Source: Mycobacterium sp. (lineage in GTDB: Bacteria; Actinomycetota; Actinomycetes; Mycobacteriales; Mycobacteriaceae). Taken from it: a DNA stretch of 64,000 bases. The notes under the pieces were generated by a model, which saw only the letters and a list, made by a program, of their open reading frames with translations, made no database searches and was not told where the DNA came from. The DNA is taken from contig JAHFVD010000026.1 of assembly GCA_023264735.1 (NCBI GenBank), forward strand, positions 1-64,000. Reading direction: 5' to 3'. This document shows positions 1 to 9,077 of this stretch, one piece after another. The position numbers were made by a program, and so were the translations under genes. How positions within the stretch are numbered: the first letter of the stretch is position 1; each line of letters starts with the position of its first letter.

Positions 1-267
1 GAGTTCGCACAAGCCGTAGCGAGTGAGCTCCAGGTCGCGAGCAATGGTGGTCGTCCGCCATAGCGACGAGTCCATCGCACCCTCGTTGATCCGGTGTTCC
101 GGCGCTCCGGGCAGAACTGCATTTGTCGAGGTCATACCACCTACCGAGGGTGACGACTCGACGATCTGGACGCTCAGCCCAGCGCGGGCGAGATAACACC
201 CGGCCGTCAGGCCGTTGTGGCCCGCGCCGACGATCAGAACGTCCGGTTGGGAACCTTGCCGCGACAT
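1..267 (-). CDS. PYROXD2/phytoene-desaturase-like FAD oxidoreductase, N-terminal part (runs off the window)
   Basis: Only the first 89 codons are inside the window; the gene continues to the left. The ATG at 267 starts a protein with a dinucleotide-binding fold at residues 10-37 (VLIVGAGHNGLTAGCYLARA, then the acidic IVES) and the GGMTSTN motif that follows it in this family. The next stretch (INEGAMDSSLWRTTTI) closely resembles the same region of the protein at 19043-20758. It is therefore the fourth member of this flavoenzyme family in the window. By family it should oxidise or desaturate a hydrophobic substrate with FAD. It is divergent from the membrane protein gene at 352. Family assignment is firm; the substrate is unknown. 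Confidence 0.85.
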   Translation of the reverse strand, partial: MSRQGSQPDVLIVGAGHNGLTAGCYLARAGLSVQIVESSPSVGGMTSTNAVLPGAPEHRINEGAMDSSLWRTTTIARDLELTRYGLCEL

Positions 268-351
268 CCACTCTTCCTTCCACGGGACAACGCTTGTATG
301 TTAAGTACCTGCTATATGAGTACGCTCACAATCTGGACCTCGAGGAGACAA

Positions 352-1110
352 ATGTCAACTACCACGCGTACTGGCGGAGGCCAGATTGATGACGCGACCG
401 CACCCGTGAACCCTCAGATGACCTTTCAGCGGATCTGCGCAATCAGTGGGATCATCTGTCCACTGTTGTTCTTCGGCGCGTTCATCGCCGCGGGCTTCGT
501 CCCCCCGCTCGCGCCATCGTCGAGCGTCAGCGAAATCGCCGCGTACTACCAGCAGCATGCGAACGGCATTCGGCTCGGTGCTGGGATCATGCTGCTCAGC
601 GGAATGTTCTACGCGGCCTACACCGCGGTGATGTCAGGGCAGATGCAGCGGATCCGCGGTGTCCACCAGACGGTGATCTTCACCCAGCTCGCCGCTGGAG
701 CCTTTGCGTGCCTGACGTTCTTGGTGCCGGCACTGTTCTTCGCCGTCACCGCGTTCCGGCCCGATCGCTCGCCGGAATTGACGCTGATGCTCAACGACAT
801 GTCATGGATCTGCTTGGTCATGCCCTGGCCACCGTTCATGGCGCAAAACTTCGCGTTCGCGTTCGCCATCTTATCCGACAAAGCTGCACGGCCGATCTTC
901 CCCAGGTGGCTGGCCTACCTGAACATCTGGGCTCCCATTGTGTTCACCCCGGGCATCGTTCTGCAGTTCTTCAAGTCGGGACCGTTCGCCTGGAATGGCA
1001 TCTTTGTATTCTGGATTCCGGCAACAGTTTTCGTGATCCAGTTCGCAGCCAACGTGGTGTTTCTGCTGCGCGCAATCAAGGCCGAACAGGCGGAGTCACT
1101 AGCCGCCTAG
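352..1110 (+). CDS. Six-helix membrane protein of the 'PPxPS' family, copy 1
   Basis: 252-residue integral membrane protein with no recognised function. I chose the ATG at 352 because GAGGAGA lies just upstream at 342-348; the open frame extends further but without a ribosome site. Six hydrophobic segments are visible. After the first comes the hallmark V-P-P-L-A-P-S followed by SVSEIAAYY and a G-rich second helix. Later marks are FRPDRSPE, MSWICLVMPWPP, FPRWLAYLNIW and KSGPFAWNG. The same marks occur in the proteins at 20763, 34209 and 34952, so this is one family with four copies here. Three copies lie beside FAD or AveC-like genes, which suggests a role with a lipophilic substrate (inference). 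Confidence 0.8.
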   Translation: MSTTTRTGGGQIDDATAPVNPQMTFQRICAISGIICPLLFFGAFIAAGFVPPLAPSSSVSEIAAYYQQHANGIRLGAGIMLLSGMFYAAYTAVMSGQMQRIRGVHQTVIFTQLAAGAFACLTFLVPALFFAVTAFRPDRSPELTLMLNDMSWICLVMPWPPFMAQNFAFAFAILSDKAARPIFPRWLAYLNIWAPIVFTPGIVLQFFKSGPFAWNGIFVFWIPATVFVIQFAANVVFLLRAIKAEQAESLAA

Positions 1111-1148
1111 TGTGGTGAGTCGGAGCTCAGCACTCCCGTTGTGATAGC

Positions 1149-1208
1149 GCCGAAGCTGTTGTTAGCGAGCGAAAGTTCGAGTGGCGGTGTCGATAGCTAC
1201 AGGCTCGC
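1149..1208 (-). repeat. 60-bp palindromic repeat, copy A
   Basis: Read on the minus strand it begins GCGAGCCTGTAGC and ends AACAACAGCTTCGGCG. It matches copies at 14393, 14536 and 44968. The ends are imperfectly self-complementary (CTGTAGYTATCGA against TCGYTAACAACAG). It lies between two convergent genes, 25 bases past the stop of the acyl-CoA synthetase, so it may act as a terminator or be a small mobile repeat. Confidence 0.75.
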
Positions 1209-1232
1209 TGGCGCGGTCAACCGCCCGAGTGG

Positions 1233-2828
1233 TCAGCGTCCTTGGAGCTGCTCCACGAGACGGAACTTCTGCACCTTGCCGGTCGCTGTCGTGGGCAATT
1301 GATCGGCGCTGCACAGCACGACCTTCTTCGGGACCTTGAACCGGGCCAGCCGGGCCCGGCATCGGGCCAGGACCTCATCTTCGGTCAACGACGCCCCAGG
1401 AGCCGGAACGACCACGGCACAACCGATCTCGCCCCACCGGTCATCGGTGAGACCGATCGCGAACACCTGACTGATGTCGTCGTAACCGGCCAGCAGGTCC
1501 TCGATCTCCTTCGGCATCACCAGTTCCCCACCGCTCTTGTACAGCTCCTTGCTGCGTCCGGTGACCCGCAGATAGCCGTCGGCGCCAATCGAACCGATGT
1601 CACCGGAATGCAACCAGCCATCGCGCAGCGCAGAGGCGGTGTCCTCCGGCCGGTTCCAGTAGCCGATCATCGTCGTGGGGCCTTGGGAGACCAGTTCACC
1701 GTCGATGGTGTCGTACACCACCAACGCATCGGTGCCGTCGACCCCGGCGGCACCGGCCAGCTTGGGCCGGCCCACCGTCTCGGCGCACCGGGTCAGCGGA
1801 TCTTCGGGCAGCGTCAGTGTCATGGCCCCGCCACACTCGGTCATGCCGTAACCGGTGACGATCTCGTTGACGCCCAACTCGTCTCGGATCTGCTGCCACA
1901 GCCGGATCGGTGCGGGTGCCGATCCGCACAGCACGGCACGAAGCGAGCCCAGGTCGAATTCGTGGCGAGCCGGACTCTCGACCATCGCCAGCGCCATCGT
2001 CGGGACACACAGCATGTCGGTCGCCCCGTGCTTGTCGATGCCGGCGAAATACCCTTCGGCGCTGAATGTGGGCTGCAGGATCACCGCACCGCCGACGAAC
2101 ATGACCGACAGCAGGCCTTCGATATAGGCGAACATGTGATAACACGGCAGCGAGAACAGAATCCGCCTGCCGTCCTCGTAGGCCCGCGTCAGCGCAGAAG
2201 CGTATGCCGTTCGCAGCACGGCATCGTGGGACGTCAAGACGCCCTTGGGGAATCCCGTGCTACCCGACGTGTAGAGCATGTCCGCGGGCGCGTCGGGTGA
2301 GAGCAGTGCTGGTGAACACTCCGATCCCACCAGGTCGTCCAGGCGCAGCACGTCCGTATCAGGCCCGGTCATGACAACCGTGAAGCCGGGCCGATCCCAG
2401 CCCGCGAGGATCTCGTCGAACATCGCACGATAATCGACGTCACCGAACCGGGGCATCGCCACCACCACCCGGCAGCCCGAATCGGCCAGCACATAACGCA
2501 ATTCGTCCTGCCCGTACAGGTAGTTGAACGGCACCGCGATGGCGCCGAGGCGCGCGATGGCGAACTTCACGGTGACGAACTCGGCGCAGTTGGCCAGCAC
2601 CGTCCCGACGCGGTCACCCGGCTCGACAGCAAGTGCGGCCAGCCCGGCCGCCAGCCGGGCCGACTCGTCGGCCACCTGCCGATAGCTCAGCGTCACCTCG
2701 TCGGTGATGACGAAGGGACGGTCGGCGAAGCGTGCTGCGCAGCGGTCCAGCCAACCGGCCAGGGTCATCGGTTCCCACGTCGGGAACTGCGCGCGCAGCG
2801 CATCCCGGCGCGCACCGATGGTGCTCAC
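1233..2828 (-). CDS. Acyl-CoA synthetase (AMP-binding, FadD family)
   Basis: 531-residue member of the ANL adenylating superfamily, expected to activate a carboxylic acid to its acyl-CoA through an acyl-AMP. The P-loop YTSGSTGFPKGV is near residue 187. It is followed by the GYGMTECGGA motif, the hinge region DGWLHSGDIGSIGADGYL and TGRSKELYKSGGE. The C-terminal catalytic lysine motif PTTATGKVQKF is present. It starts with GTG at 2828, overlapping the stop of the upstream synthetase (GTGA), so the two are translationally coupled. It is the last gene of the 12-gene operon. Substrate cannot be read from sequence; neighbours suggest a cyclic or branched acid. Confidence 0.9.
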   Translation of the reverse strand: MSTIGARRDALRAQFPTWEPMTLAGWLDRCAARFADRPFVITDEVTLSYRQVADESARLAAGLAALAVEPGDRVGTVLANCAEFVTVKFAIARLGAIAVPFNYLYGQDELRYVLADSGCRVVVAMPRFGDVDYRAMFDEILAGWDRPGFTVVMTGPDTDVLRLDDLVGSECSPALLSPDAPADMLYTSGSTGFPKGVLTSHDAVLRTAYASALTRAYEDGRRILFSLPCYHMFAYIEGLLSVMFVGGAVILQPTFSAEGYFAGIDKHGATDMLCVPTMALAMVESPARHEFDLGSLRAVLCGSAPAPIRLWQQIRDELGVNEIVTGYGMTECGGAMTLTLPEDPLTRCAETVGRPKLAGAAGVDGTDALVVYDTIDGELVSQGPTTMIGYWNRPEDTASALRDGWLHSGDIGSIGADGYLRVTGRSKELYKSGGELVMPKEIEDLLAGYDDISQVFAIGLTDDRWGEIGCAVVVPAPGASLTEDEVLARCRARLARFKVPKKVVLCSADQLPTTATGKVQKFRLVEQLQGR

Positions 2829-4438
2829 AGTTCGGTGATCCGGCCCTGCAGGATCGCCTCACGCAGCGCGAAGCGCTGAACCTTGCCAGTCGGCGTAACG
2901 GGAAACTGCTCGGCCAGGTACCAGCGAGCCGGCACCTCGTAGCGGGCGAGCCTGCTCTGCGCGTGGCCGACCAGGTCGTCCTTGAGACCCGAGTGTTGCT
3001 CCGAAGTCTTCAGCACGGCCGCGACGATCTCGCCGAGGCGGTCGTCGGGAAGTCCGACCACGACAGCGTCTTCCACCGAATCATGTTCGGCCAGGACCTG
3101 TTCGATGCGGGCTGGGGCGATGTTCTCGCCGCCGCGGATGATGAGCTCCTTGAGCCGTCCGGTGATCGTGAGGTAGCCGCGGCCATCCATAGCGCCGAGA
3201 TCGCCGGTGCGCACGAAACCATCCAGATCGAGCGCGGCGGCGGTGGCCTCGGGATCGTGTAGGTAGTGAACGAACTGCTGGTAACCGCGAGCGCACAGCT
3301 CGCCGACCTCCCCGGTCGCGAGCACGTGTCCGGTCGCCGGATCGGTCACCTTGCAGTCCACCTGGGGCAGTGGGCGACCGACCGTGCTGCGGCGGTCCCC
3401 GATGCAATCCCCGGGCCGGGTCAAGCTCAACACGGGTGCGAGTTCGGTTTGGCCGTAAAGGTTGTAGACGTCGGCGCCGAACAGTGCGGTGGCCTCGTCG
3501 ATGAGCTGGGCGTCCACCGGCGACGCCCCGCCCATGATCACTGCCAGCTGCGGAGCCGGCCGACTGCTGGTCCGCTGATGGTCGACCAAGGCCGCCAGCA
3601 CCGCGGGAACGTAGAACAAGACCTGAACGGCTTCGTCGCGCATCGCATCGAGAACGGGCCCGGGTGCGAAGCGTTCGACAAGAACGATCGTGCCCGCCGC
3701 CCAGAGCGGCCCGAGGGTGCCGATGACGCATCCGGCGGTGTGAAACATCGGCAGCGGGTTCAGGCACACCGGCTGATCGGGCAGCGCTGCGGCCTCGACG
3801 GTGAGTTTGGCGACGTTGACCAGCGAGCGGTGCCGCAGCGCGACACCTTTGGGCCGTCCGGTCGTGCCCGAGGTGTACTGCAACATGACGACGTCGTCGG
3901 CATCGGCCACGCCGTCGTCGAGCACCGCGGGGTCGACCGCATCAGCACACCAGATCGACCTGTCGGACAAGGAGATACACCGAAGACCGGGGATCCGGGC
4001 CCTGACCCGGGCGGCCACCTCCGCCATCGGGTAGTCGCGGTTGGCGTCGGCGTGCAGCAAGACCGTCGACCCGGAGTGTGCGACGGCGTAGTGCAGATCG
4101 TCCTCCGGCAGCGCCGGGTTGAGCGCCACCAGCACCATGCCGGCCAGCGCGGCACCGTATTGGATGATGGGCCACTCGAGGACGTTCGGTGCCCACAGCG
4201 CGATGTGGCTACCCCGCTCGGTGAGTCCGGCCAGCGCGGTCGCGACCCGGGATGCCTCGAGGAACACCTCCCCATACGTCAGCCGCTCAGGCATTGCGGT
4301 GCCGTGGCGGGTGCCGATGAGGGCGGTGCGATGGGGGTGGCAGCTCGCCCGTTCGGCCAGCAGCTCACCTACTGTCAGGTCGACCAGCTCGGTGGAGCGG
4401 TCGGCCGGCCAGTAGGCGCGCTGCGAGCCGGAGGTCAT
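2825..4438 (-). CDS. Acyl-CoA synthetase (AMP-binding, FadD family), second copy
   Basis: 537-residue ANL enzyme with the P-loop YTSGTTGRPKGV near residue 190, NLYGQTELAPV, the VRTGDLGAMDGRGYL hinge, GRLKELIIRGGENIAPARIE and the catalytic lysine motif PVTPTGKVQRF near the C terminus. It is clearly different from its neighbour at 1233, so the operon probably activates two different acids or two stages of one pathway. The ATG at 4438 overlaps the upstream SDR stop by four bases (ATGA). Expected to be cytoplasmic and to form acyl-CoA with ATP. Which acid it uses is not visible. Confidence 0.9.
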   Translation of the reverse strand: MTSGSQRAYWPADRSTELVDLTVGELLAERASCHPHRTALIGTRHGTAMPERLTYGEVFLEASRVATALAGLTERGSHIALWAPNVLEWPIIQYGAALAGMVLVALNPALPEDDLHYAVAHSGSTVLLHADANRDYPMAEVAARVRARIPGLRCISLSDRSIWCADAVDPAVLDDGVADADDVVMLQYTSGTTGRPKGVALRHRSLVNVAKLTVEAAALPDQPVCLNPLPMFHTAGCVIGTLGPLWAAGTIVLVERFAPGPVLDAMRDEAVQVLFYVPAVLAALVDHQRTSSRPAPQLAVIMGGASPVDAQLIDEATALFGADVYNLYGQTELAPVLSLTRPGDCIGDRRSTVGRPLPQVDCKVTDPATGHVLATGEVGELCARGYQQFVHYLHDPEATAAALDLDGFVRTGDLGAMDGRGYLTITGRLKELIIRGGENIAPARIEQVLAEHDSVEDAVVVGLPDDRLGEIVAAVLKTSEQHSGLKDDLVGHAQSRLARYEVPARWYLAEQFPVTPTGKVQRFALREAILQGRITEL

Positions 4439-5295
4439 ACCGGGTTGGTGCCCAGCTTCGCGTGGCTCATATCGCTGATCTCGGACCAGCGCGCGCTGAT
4501 CTCGTCCAGGCTGGGCGCGGCACCGAAGGTGACACCGTCGTTCTGGAATTGGGCGACCCGCTGCACCAGCCCGCCGCCGACGACGAACACCGAGCCGGTG
4601 TCGTGGTTCTGTTCGGAGAGCAGGTAGCCGACGGCCGGCGCGACCAGATCGGGGTTGAGCTTGTCGAGAACTTCCTGCGGCGCGATATCGGCCGTCATCC
4701 GGGTGGCGGCCAATGGCGCAATCGCATTGGCGGTGATGTCGTACTTGGCGCCCTCGATCGCCAAGGTGTTGATGAGTCCCACCAGGCCGGCTTTGGCGGC
4801 GCCGTAGTTGGCCTGCCCGAAGTTGCCGTACAGCCCGCTGGTCGAGGTGGCGACGACGATCCGGCCGAAGCCCTGCTCCCGCAGGTGCGGCCAGGCCGCG
4901 CGGATGATGTTGTATCCGCCGTTCAGGTGCACCTGCAGCACGGCATCCCAGTTTTCGTCGGTCAGCTTGTGAAATGCGCTGTCCCGCAGGATCCCCGCAT
5001 TGCTGACGATGCCGTGCACCGCACCGAACTCATCCAGCGCGGTGGCGACGATCTCGGCAGCGCCCTCGGCGCTGGCCACCGACGAGTAGTTGGCGACGGC
5101 TCTGCCGCCGTCACTGCGGATCTCCTCGACGACGGTATCGGCCATATTGGTGCCCGATCCCGATCCGTCTCGGGCTCCGCCCAGATCGTTGACGACCACC
5201 AATGCGCCGTTGGCGGCGAGGAACCGTGCGTAGGCGCGGCCCAGCCCTCCCCCGGCGCCGGTGACGATGACGACACGGTCCTGCAATCCTGACAC
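4435..5295 (-). CDS. Short-chain dehydrogenase (MFE-2 / HSD17B4-like)
   Basis: 286-residue SDR. The NAD(P)-binding motif VTGAGGGLGRAYARF is at residues 11-25 and the catalytic Y-x3-K is in NYGAAKAGL, preceded by the Ser of ATSTSGLYG. The insert NDLGGARDGSGSGT after the first strand resembles the 3-hydroxyacyl-CoA dehydrogenase domain of peroxisomal multifunctional enzyme type 2. The likely role is oxidation of a 3-hydroxyacyl-CoA during beta-oxidation. The GTG start at 5295 has AAGGAGAA upstream. Its stop overlaps the next FadD start. It sits between the thiolase and synthetase genes, which fits this role. Confidence 0.88.
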   Translation of the reverse strand: MSGLQDRVVIVTGAGGGLGRAYARFLAANGALVVVNDLGGARDGSGSGTNMADTVVEEIRSDGGRAVANYSSVASAEGAAEIVATALDEFGAVHGIVSNAGILRDSAFHKLTDENWDAVLQVHLNGGYNIIRAAWPHLREQGFGRIVVATSTSGLYGNFGQANYGAAKAGLVGLINTLAIEGAKYDITANAIAPLAATRMTADIAPQEVLDKLNPDLVAPAVGYLLSEQNHDTGSVFVVGGGLVQRVAQFQNDGVTFGAAPSLDEISARWSEISDMSHAKLGTNPV

Positions 5296-5324
5296 GGGCG
5301 ATTCTCCTTAAAGTTTGTCGATGA

Positions 5325-6527
5325 TCAAGAGCCGCAACGCGGCTCGCGGGATACTACTGAGACGAATGAGACGCAGCCGCCGGGCCGGCCACCGAGATTG
5401 TGGGTGAGCGCGGTGTGCGGATCAGACAGCTGCCGCGCTCCGGCCTCGCCACGGAACTGCAGCCAGGCCTCGTAGAGCATGCGCAGGCCGCTGGCTCCGA
5501 CCGGGTGGCCGAAGCTCTTCAGACCGCCGTCGGGATTGATTGGCAGCCGGCCGCCGGCGTCGAACTCACCAGCCAGCACGTCTTTCCACGCCTGGCCGGG
5601 CTCGGCGAAGCCGAGGTCCTCCATCAACACGATCTCGGTCGGGGTGAAGCAGTCGTGGACCTCAGCCAGCGACAACTGGACAGCCGGGTTGTCGATGCCC
5701 GCCTGCGCATAGGCATCCTTGGCCGACCGGATGACTTCGGGGAAGGTGGTGAAGTCGTAGCCGGGGTCAGTGGTGCCCCGGGTAGAGCCCGCCACGAGCG
5801 ATAAGGCATTGACATACATTGGGGTGTCGGTGAATTCGTGCGCCCGCTCCGCGGGAACGATCAACGCGCACGCCGCCCCGTCGGACACGCCCGAGCAGTC
5901 GTAGACGCCAAGCCGGCCGGCGACCTTGGGCGCGGCGTCGATGGCCTCTTTGGCGACCGACTTGCGGAACTGCGCTTTCGGGTTGCGCGAGCCGTTGTCG
6001 TGGTTCTTCCAGGCCACGTGTGTCATCGCGGCGCGCATCTCGTCCGGGTGTACCCCGAACCGCGCGCAGTAGGCGGGGTCGAGTAACGAGAACGCCGCAG
6101 GCGCCGTCATCGACAACTCGGCGGCCGTACCGTCTGCCGGCGGATCCTGGCGCAGCAGCCCGGAAAAGCCGGAGTCCTTGAGCTTTTCGACGCCGACGGC
6201 CATGGCGATGTCGTACGCACCCGCGGCAACCGCATAGCAGGCGTTGCGAAACGCCTCCGAACCTGAGGCGCACATGTTCTCGACACGGGTGACCGGCTTG
6301 TCGTCACTGCCCAGCGCGCGGCTCAAGGTCAGCCCGGACATGCCCGAACTCAGCGTGCCCAGCCAGTAGGCGTCGATATCGGTTGACGCCACACCGCGCG
6401 CCCCGGACAGGCATTCCTGGTAGGCCTCGAGGATGAGGTCCTCAGTCGAGGTGTCGAATCGCTCGCCGAAGTGGCTGCAGCCCATGGCGACAACGGCGAC
6501 CCGACCCGCGATTCCGTTACTGGCCAT
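5325..6527 (-). CDS. SCP-type thiolase / lipid-transfer acyltransferase
   Basis: 400-residue thiolase-fold protein of the sterol-carrier (Ltp/SCP-x) group. I see the nucleophile context ENMCASGSEAF near residue 85, the EVHDCFTPTEI loop, SFGHPVGASG with the catalytic His, and the second Cys in RPGGCVSF near the end. The ATG at 6527 was chosen over an upstream in-frame start because it overlaps the stop of the fusion gene at 6517. Proteins of this group work with DUF35 partners in thiolytic or retro-aldol steps of steroid side-chain degradation. The DUF35-bearing gene lies immediately upstream, which supports a complex here. Confidence 0.88.
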   Translation of the reverse strand: MASNGIAGRVAVVAMGCSHFGERFDTSTEDLILEAYQECLSGARGVASTDIDAYWLGTLSSGMSGLTLSRALGSDDKPVTRVENMCASGSEAFRNACYAVAAGAYDIAMAVGVEKLKDSGFSGLLRQDPPADGTAAELSMTAPAAFSLLDPAYCARFGVHPDEMRAAMTHVAWKNHDNGSRNPKAQFRKSVAKEAIDAAPKVAGRLGVYDCSGVSDGAACALIVPAERAHEFTDTPMYVNALSLVAGSTRGTTDPGYDFTTFPEVIRSAKDAYAQAGIDNPAVQLSLAEVHDCFTPTEIVLMEDLGFAEPGQAWKDVLAGEFDAGGRLPINPDGGLKSFGHPVGASGLRMLYEAWLQFRGEAGARQLSDPHTALTHNLGGRPGGCVSFVSVVSREPRCGS

Positions 6528-7869
6528 CGTGCAGCACCGCCTTCCAGAAGTAGTTGTGCACACCGTCGGCGGTGAACAGGCGCCGGAATGCGAAGCCGAC
6601 CCGGTCCCCCACCTGGATCTCGCGGGACCCCACGTCGGCCACTTCGACGGTGAACCGTCCGCCGCCGTCGACATCGACGACGGCCTGAACCATCGGTGGC
6701 GACGGGGAATAGGCCAGCCGATCGACGGTGTAGGTGACGACCGTCGCGCCGAGCTCGGCGATGCGGGCCGCGCTCATCGGTTCGGCCGATCCACACGCCC
6801 GGCACACCCGCAGCGGTGGCAGGTGAACGAATCCGCAATTGTCGCAGCGGGTTCCGGTCAGGCCGAATTTCCATTCCTGCGTCCGCGCCGACGGCGGTCC
6901 AGCCGGCTTGTCGGGTTCGGGACGCCGTGGCGGCTCGAAGTCGACCAGACCCCGCCAGGACAGGTACTTCAAGTAGTTGGCGGGGATGCCCTCTGCGCGT
7001 TGAGCTGCCACCGTGCGCGGTTGACGAGCGGCGGGCAGCGCCGCTGTCGCTTGCAGCACCATGGCGTCACAACCGTCGGTCGCCGACACCACCAGGATGG
7101 TGTCGCCCGGTTCCGCGACGTCGAGTGCATCGCACAGCGCGATGGCGGCGTCGGCGGCCCCGCTGTGGCCGATCGATGAGGACCGGATCGATTTGCGGCC
7201 CTTGACCAGAGCTGCCGCACCCTTGACGATGCCGGTGTTGGGGCAGGCCAGTACGACGTGGTCGGCTTCGATCACCCCGGCGGCGTCCAACACCTGCTCG
7301 GTGGCGGCCCGCACGAGTGCGGAGTAGCGCTGGAAGCCGAAGCGCTCCTCCCATTGCCGGCCGGTGATTTCGGTGGGGACCCGCCAACGGTCGAGGAATT
7401 CATCGGTCAACGCCGTGGTGGCCAGCACCTGGGCGATCACCGGGCCGTCACCGAAGACCAGCGCCGCCGCCCCGTCGCCGCCGAGCTTTTCATCGGCCGA
7501 CCCGGGGCGGCCAACCCGGACATCAGCGCAGACAGCCAATCCCCCGCCCGCGCCCGCGGCACGGATCGCGGCGAAGCCACTGCGACCCGCACCCCCCAGA
7601 TCCGCGGCGAAGACCTCAGGGGGCAGGCCGAGCGCGGCGTGAATCGCGGTGGCGTTGGTCTTGTCGGCATAGGCCGGGCTGGAGGTGGCGAAGTAGACCG
7701 CCGGTGGTGCGCGGTGACCGCGCAGCGCCACGGCCGCCGCGGCGACCGCCATCGTGGTGGAGTCCTCGTCGTAGCTGGCGATGACGCGGTCCCGCTTGGG
7801 TGTCCCGATGTCGGCGCCGGCGAGCCGGAACGCGGGCAAGTAGCTTGCGTAGGCCAGCAATCCTGTCAT
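6517..7869 (-). CDS. HMG-CoA-synthase-like domain fused to DUF35 (zinc ribbon plus OB fold)
   Basis: 450 residues in two parts. Residues 1-310 resemble the HMG-CoA synthase/ketoacyl-synthase III fold (LAYASYLPAFRL, EDSTTMAVAAA, IGHSGAADAAIALCDAL). Residues 330-450 are DUF35: a zinc ribbon GTRCDNCGFVHLPPLRVCRACGS with two CxxC pairs, then an OB-fold domain (TYTVDRLAY, VQVGDRVGF-like end). Where HMG-CoA synthases carry the catalytic Cys this protein reads ADLGGAGRSGFAAI, with no Cys, and the usual His position reads LACPNTG. It may be a scaffold or have another chemistry. It overlaps the thiolase genes on both sides (4 bases upstream, 11 downstream), pointing to a thiolase/HMGCS/DUF35 assembly like the one known from archaea. 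Confidence 0.85.
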   Translation of the reverse strand: MTGLLAYASYLPAFRLAGADIGTPKRDRVIASYDEDSTTMAVAAAAVALRGHRAPPAVYFATSSPAYADKTNATAIHAALGLPPEVFAADLGGAGRSGFAAIRAAGAGGGLAVCADVRVGRPGSADEKLGGDGAAALVFGDGPVIAQVLATTALTDEFLDRWRVPTEITGRQWEERFGFQRYSALVRAATEQVLDAAGVIEADHVVLACPNTGIVKGAAALVKGRKSIRSSSIGHSGAADAAIALCDALDVAEPGDTILVVSATDGCDAMVLQATAALPAARQPRTVAAQRAEGIPANYLKYLSWRGLVDFEPPRRPEPDKPAGPPSARTQEWKFGLTGTRCDNCGFVHLPPLRVCRACGSAEPMSAARIAELGATVVTYTVDRLAYSPSPPMVQAVVDVDGGGRFTVEVADVGSREIQVGDRVGFAFRRLFTADGVHNYFWKAVLHDGQ

Positions 7870-9077
7870 TGCGACACTCCCCGGAACACGGCAGCGATGC
7901 CCTGGCCGCCGCCGATGCACATGGTCTCCAGGCCCAATCCCCCGCCGCGGCGGCGCAGTTCGTGCAGCATCGTGGTGAGGATTCGTACACCCGTCGCCCC
8001 GATCGGGTGGCCCAGTGAGATGCCCGAGCCGTTGACGTTGAGCCGGTCCTCGACATCGTCGAGTTTGACGCCCCACCCGCTCAGCACGGCCAGCACCTGG
8101 ACGGCGAAGGCCTCGTTGATCTCGATCAGGTCCAGGTCGTCGATCCCCAACCCGGTTTTGGCGAAGAGCTTTTCGACCGCGCCAACGGGTCCGATGCCCA
8201 TCCGCGACGGCTCGCAACCCACCGCGGCCCAGCCTTCGAGAAAACCGATGGGTTCCAGGCCCAGCTCCTCGAGCCTGTCCTCGGCAACCACCAGACACGC
8301 TGCGGCGGCGTCGTTCTGCTGGCTGGAATTGCCTGCGGTGACCGTGCCGTCCGGCATCACGGCGCGCAGCCGGGCCAGTGTCTCGGGTGTGGTGTCGGGG
8401 CGCACACCCTCGTCACGGTCGACGATGACCGGCTCCCCACGGCGTTGCGGCACCGGCACGGTGACGATCTCATCGTTGAAAACGCCGGCCTGCTGTGCCG
8501 CGGCAGCACGCTGGTGGCTGCGGGCGGCGAATGCGTCAGCCGCGTCGCGCCCGATTCCGAAGTCGCGAGCCAGGTTCTCGGCGGTCTCAATCATTCCGCT
8601 GATCTCCCCGAATCGCCATGCCGGCTGCGACATTTCGCGCCCGCGGTCCAGCCGGTCATAGAGGGTCTGATTGCCCGACCGGGAGCCCCAGCGCGCGGTG
8701 GTGGTGTAGTGCTCGATATTGCTCATCGATTCGACGCCACCGGCGAGCACGACGTCGGCCGCCCCGGTCTGCACCGTCATCGCGGCGGTGATCACGGCTT
8801 GTAAGCCGCCACCGCACCGTCGGTCGATCTGCAACCCGGGCACGGTGATCGGCAGGTCGGCATGCAGTGCCACCCAGCGCCCGATGCACGGCGCCTCGGA
8901 ATTGGCGTACGACTGGGCGAATACGACGTCCTCGATGAGGGCGGGGTCGACTCCGCTCGCGTCGACGACGGCGCGGGTCACCCGGGCGGCGAGATCCTCG
9001 GCCCGCAGCGGTCGCAGCGCTCCACCGAAGGTGCCGACCGGCGTGCGCAGCGGCGCGACAATGGCGGCTCTTCTCAT
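7866..9077 (-). CDS. Acetyl-CoA C-acyltransferase (thiolase)
   Basis: 403-residue classical thiolase. The nucleophile Cys is in DRRCGGGLQAV near residue 85, the GHPIGATG motif with the catalytic His lies near residue 355, and the second catalytic Cys is in MCIGGGQGIA near the C terminus. NEAFAVQVLAV, the conserved NEAF loop, is also visible. It should cleave 3-ketoacyl-CoA with CoA. The start at 9077 overlaps the stop of the 77-residue gene; the longer open frame upstream lies inside that gene and was not used. It is a second thiolase of a different subclass from the one at 5325, so the pathway probably has at least two chain-cleavage steps. Confidence 0.92.
   Translation of the reverse strand: MRRAAIVAPLRTPVGTFGGALRPLRAEDLAARVTRAVVDASGVDPALIEDVVFAQSYANSEAPCIGRWVALHADLPITVPGLQIDRRCGGGLQAVITAAMTVQTGAADVVLAGGVESMSNIEHYTTTARWGSRSGNQTLYDRLDRGREMSQPAWRFGEISGMIETAENLARDFGIGRDAADAFAARSHQRAAAAQQAGVFNDEIVTVPVPQRRGEPVIVDRDEGVRPDTTPETLARLRAVMPDGTVTAGNSSQQNDAAAACLVVAEDRLEELGLEPIGFLEGWAAVGCEPSRMGIGPVGAVEKLFAKTGLGIDDLDLIEINEAFAVQVLAVLSGWGVKLDDVEDRLNVNGSGISLGHPIGATGVRILTTMLHELRRRGGGLGLETMCIGGGQGIAAVFRGVSQ

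Noticed and set aside
217..351. N-terminal extension of the membrane protein at 352
   Set aside because: It overlaps the divergent FAD gene and lacks a ribosome site, while GAGGAGA precedes the ATG at 352.
1242..2300. Long plus-strand open frame opposite the acyl-CoA synthetase gene (also 3266-4627, 4462-5292, 7258-8661 and others)
   Set aside because: Antisense shadow of a well-supported gene in GC-rich DNA; no ribosome site and no domain-like sequence.
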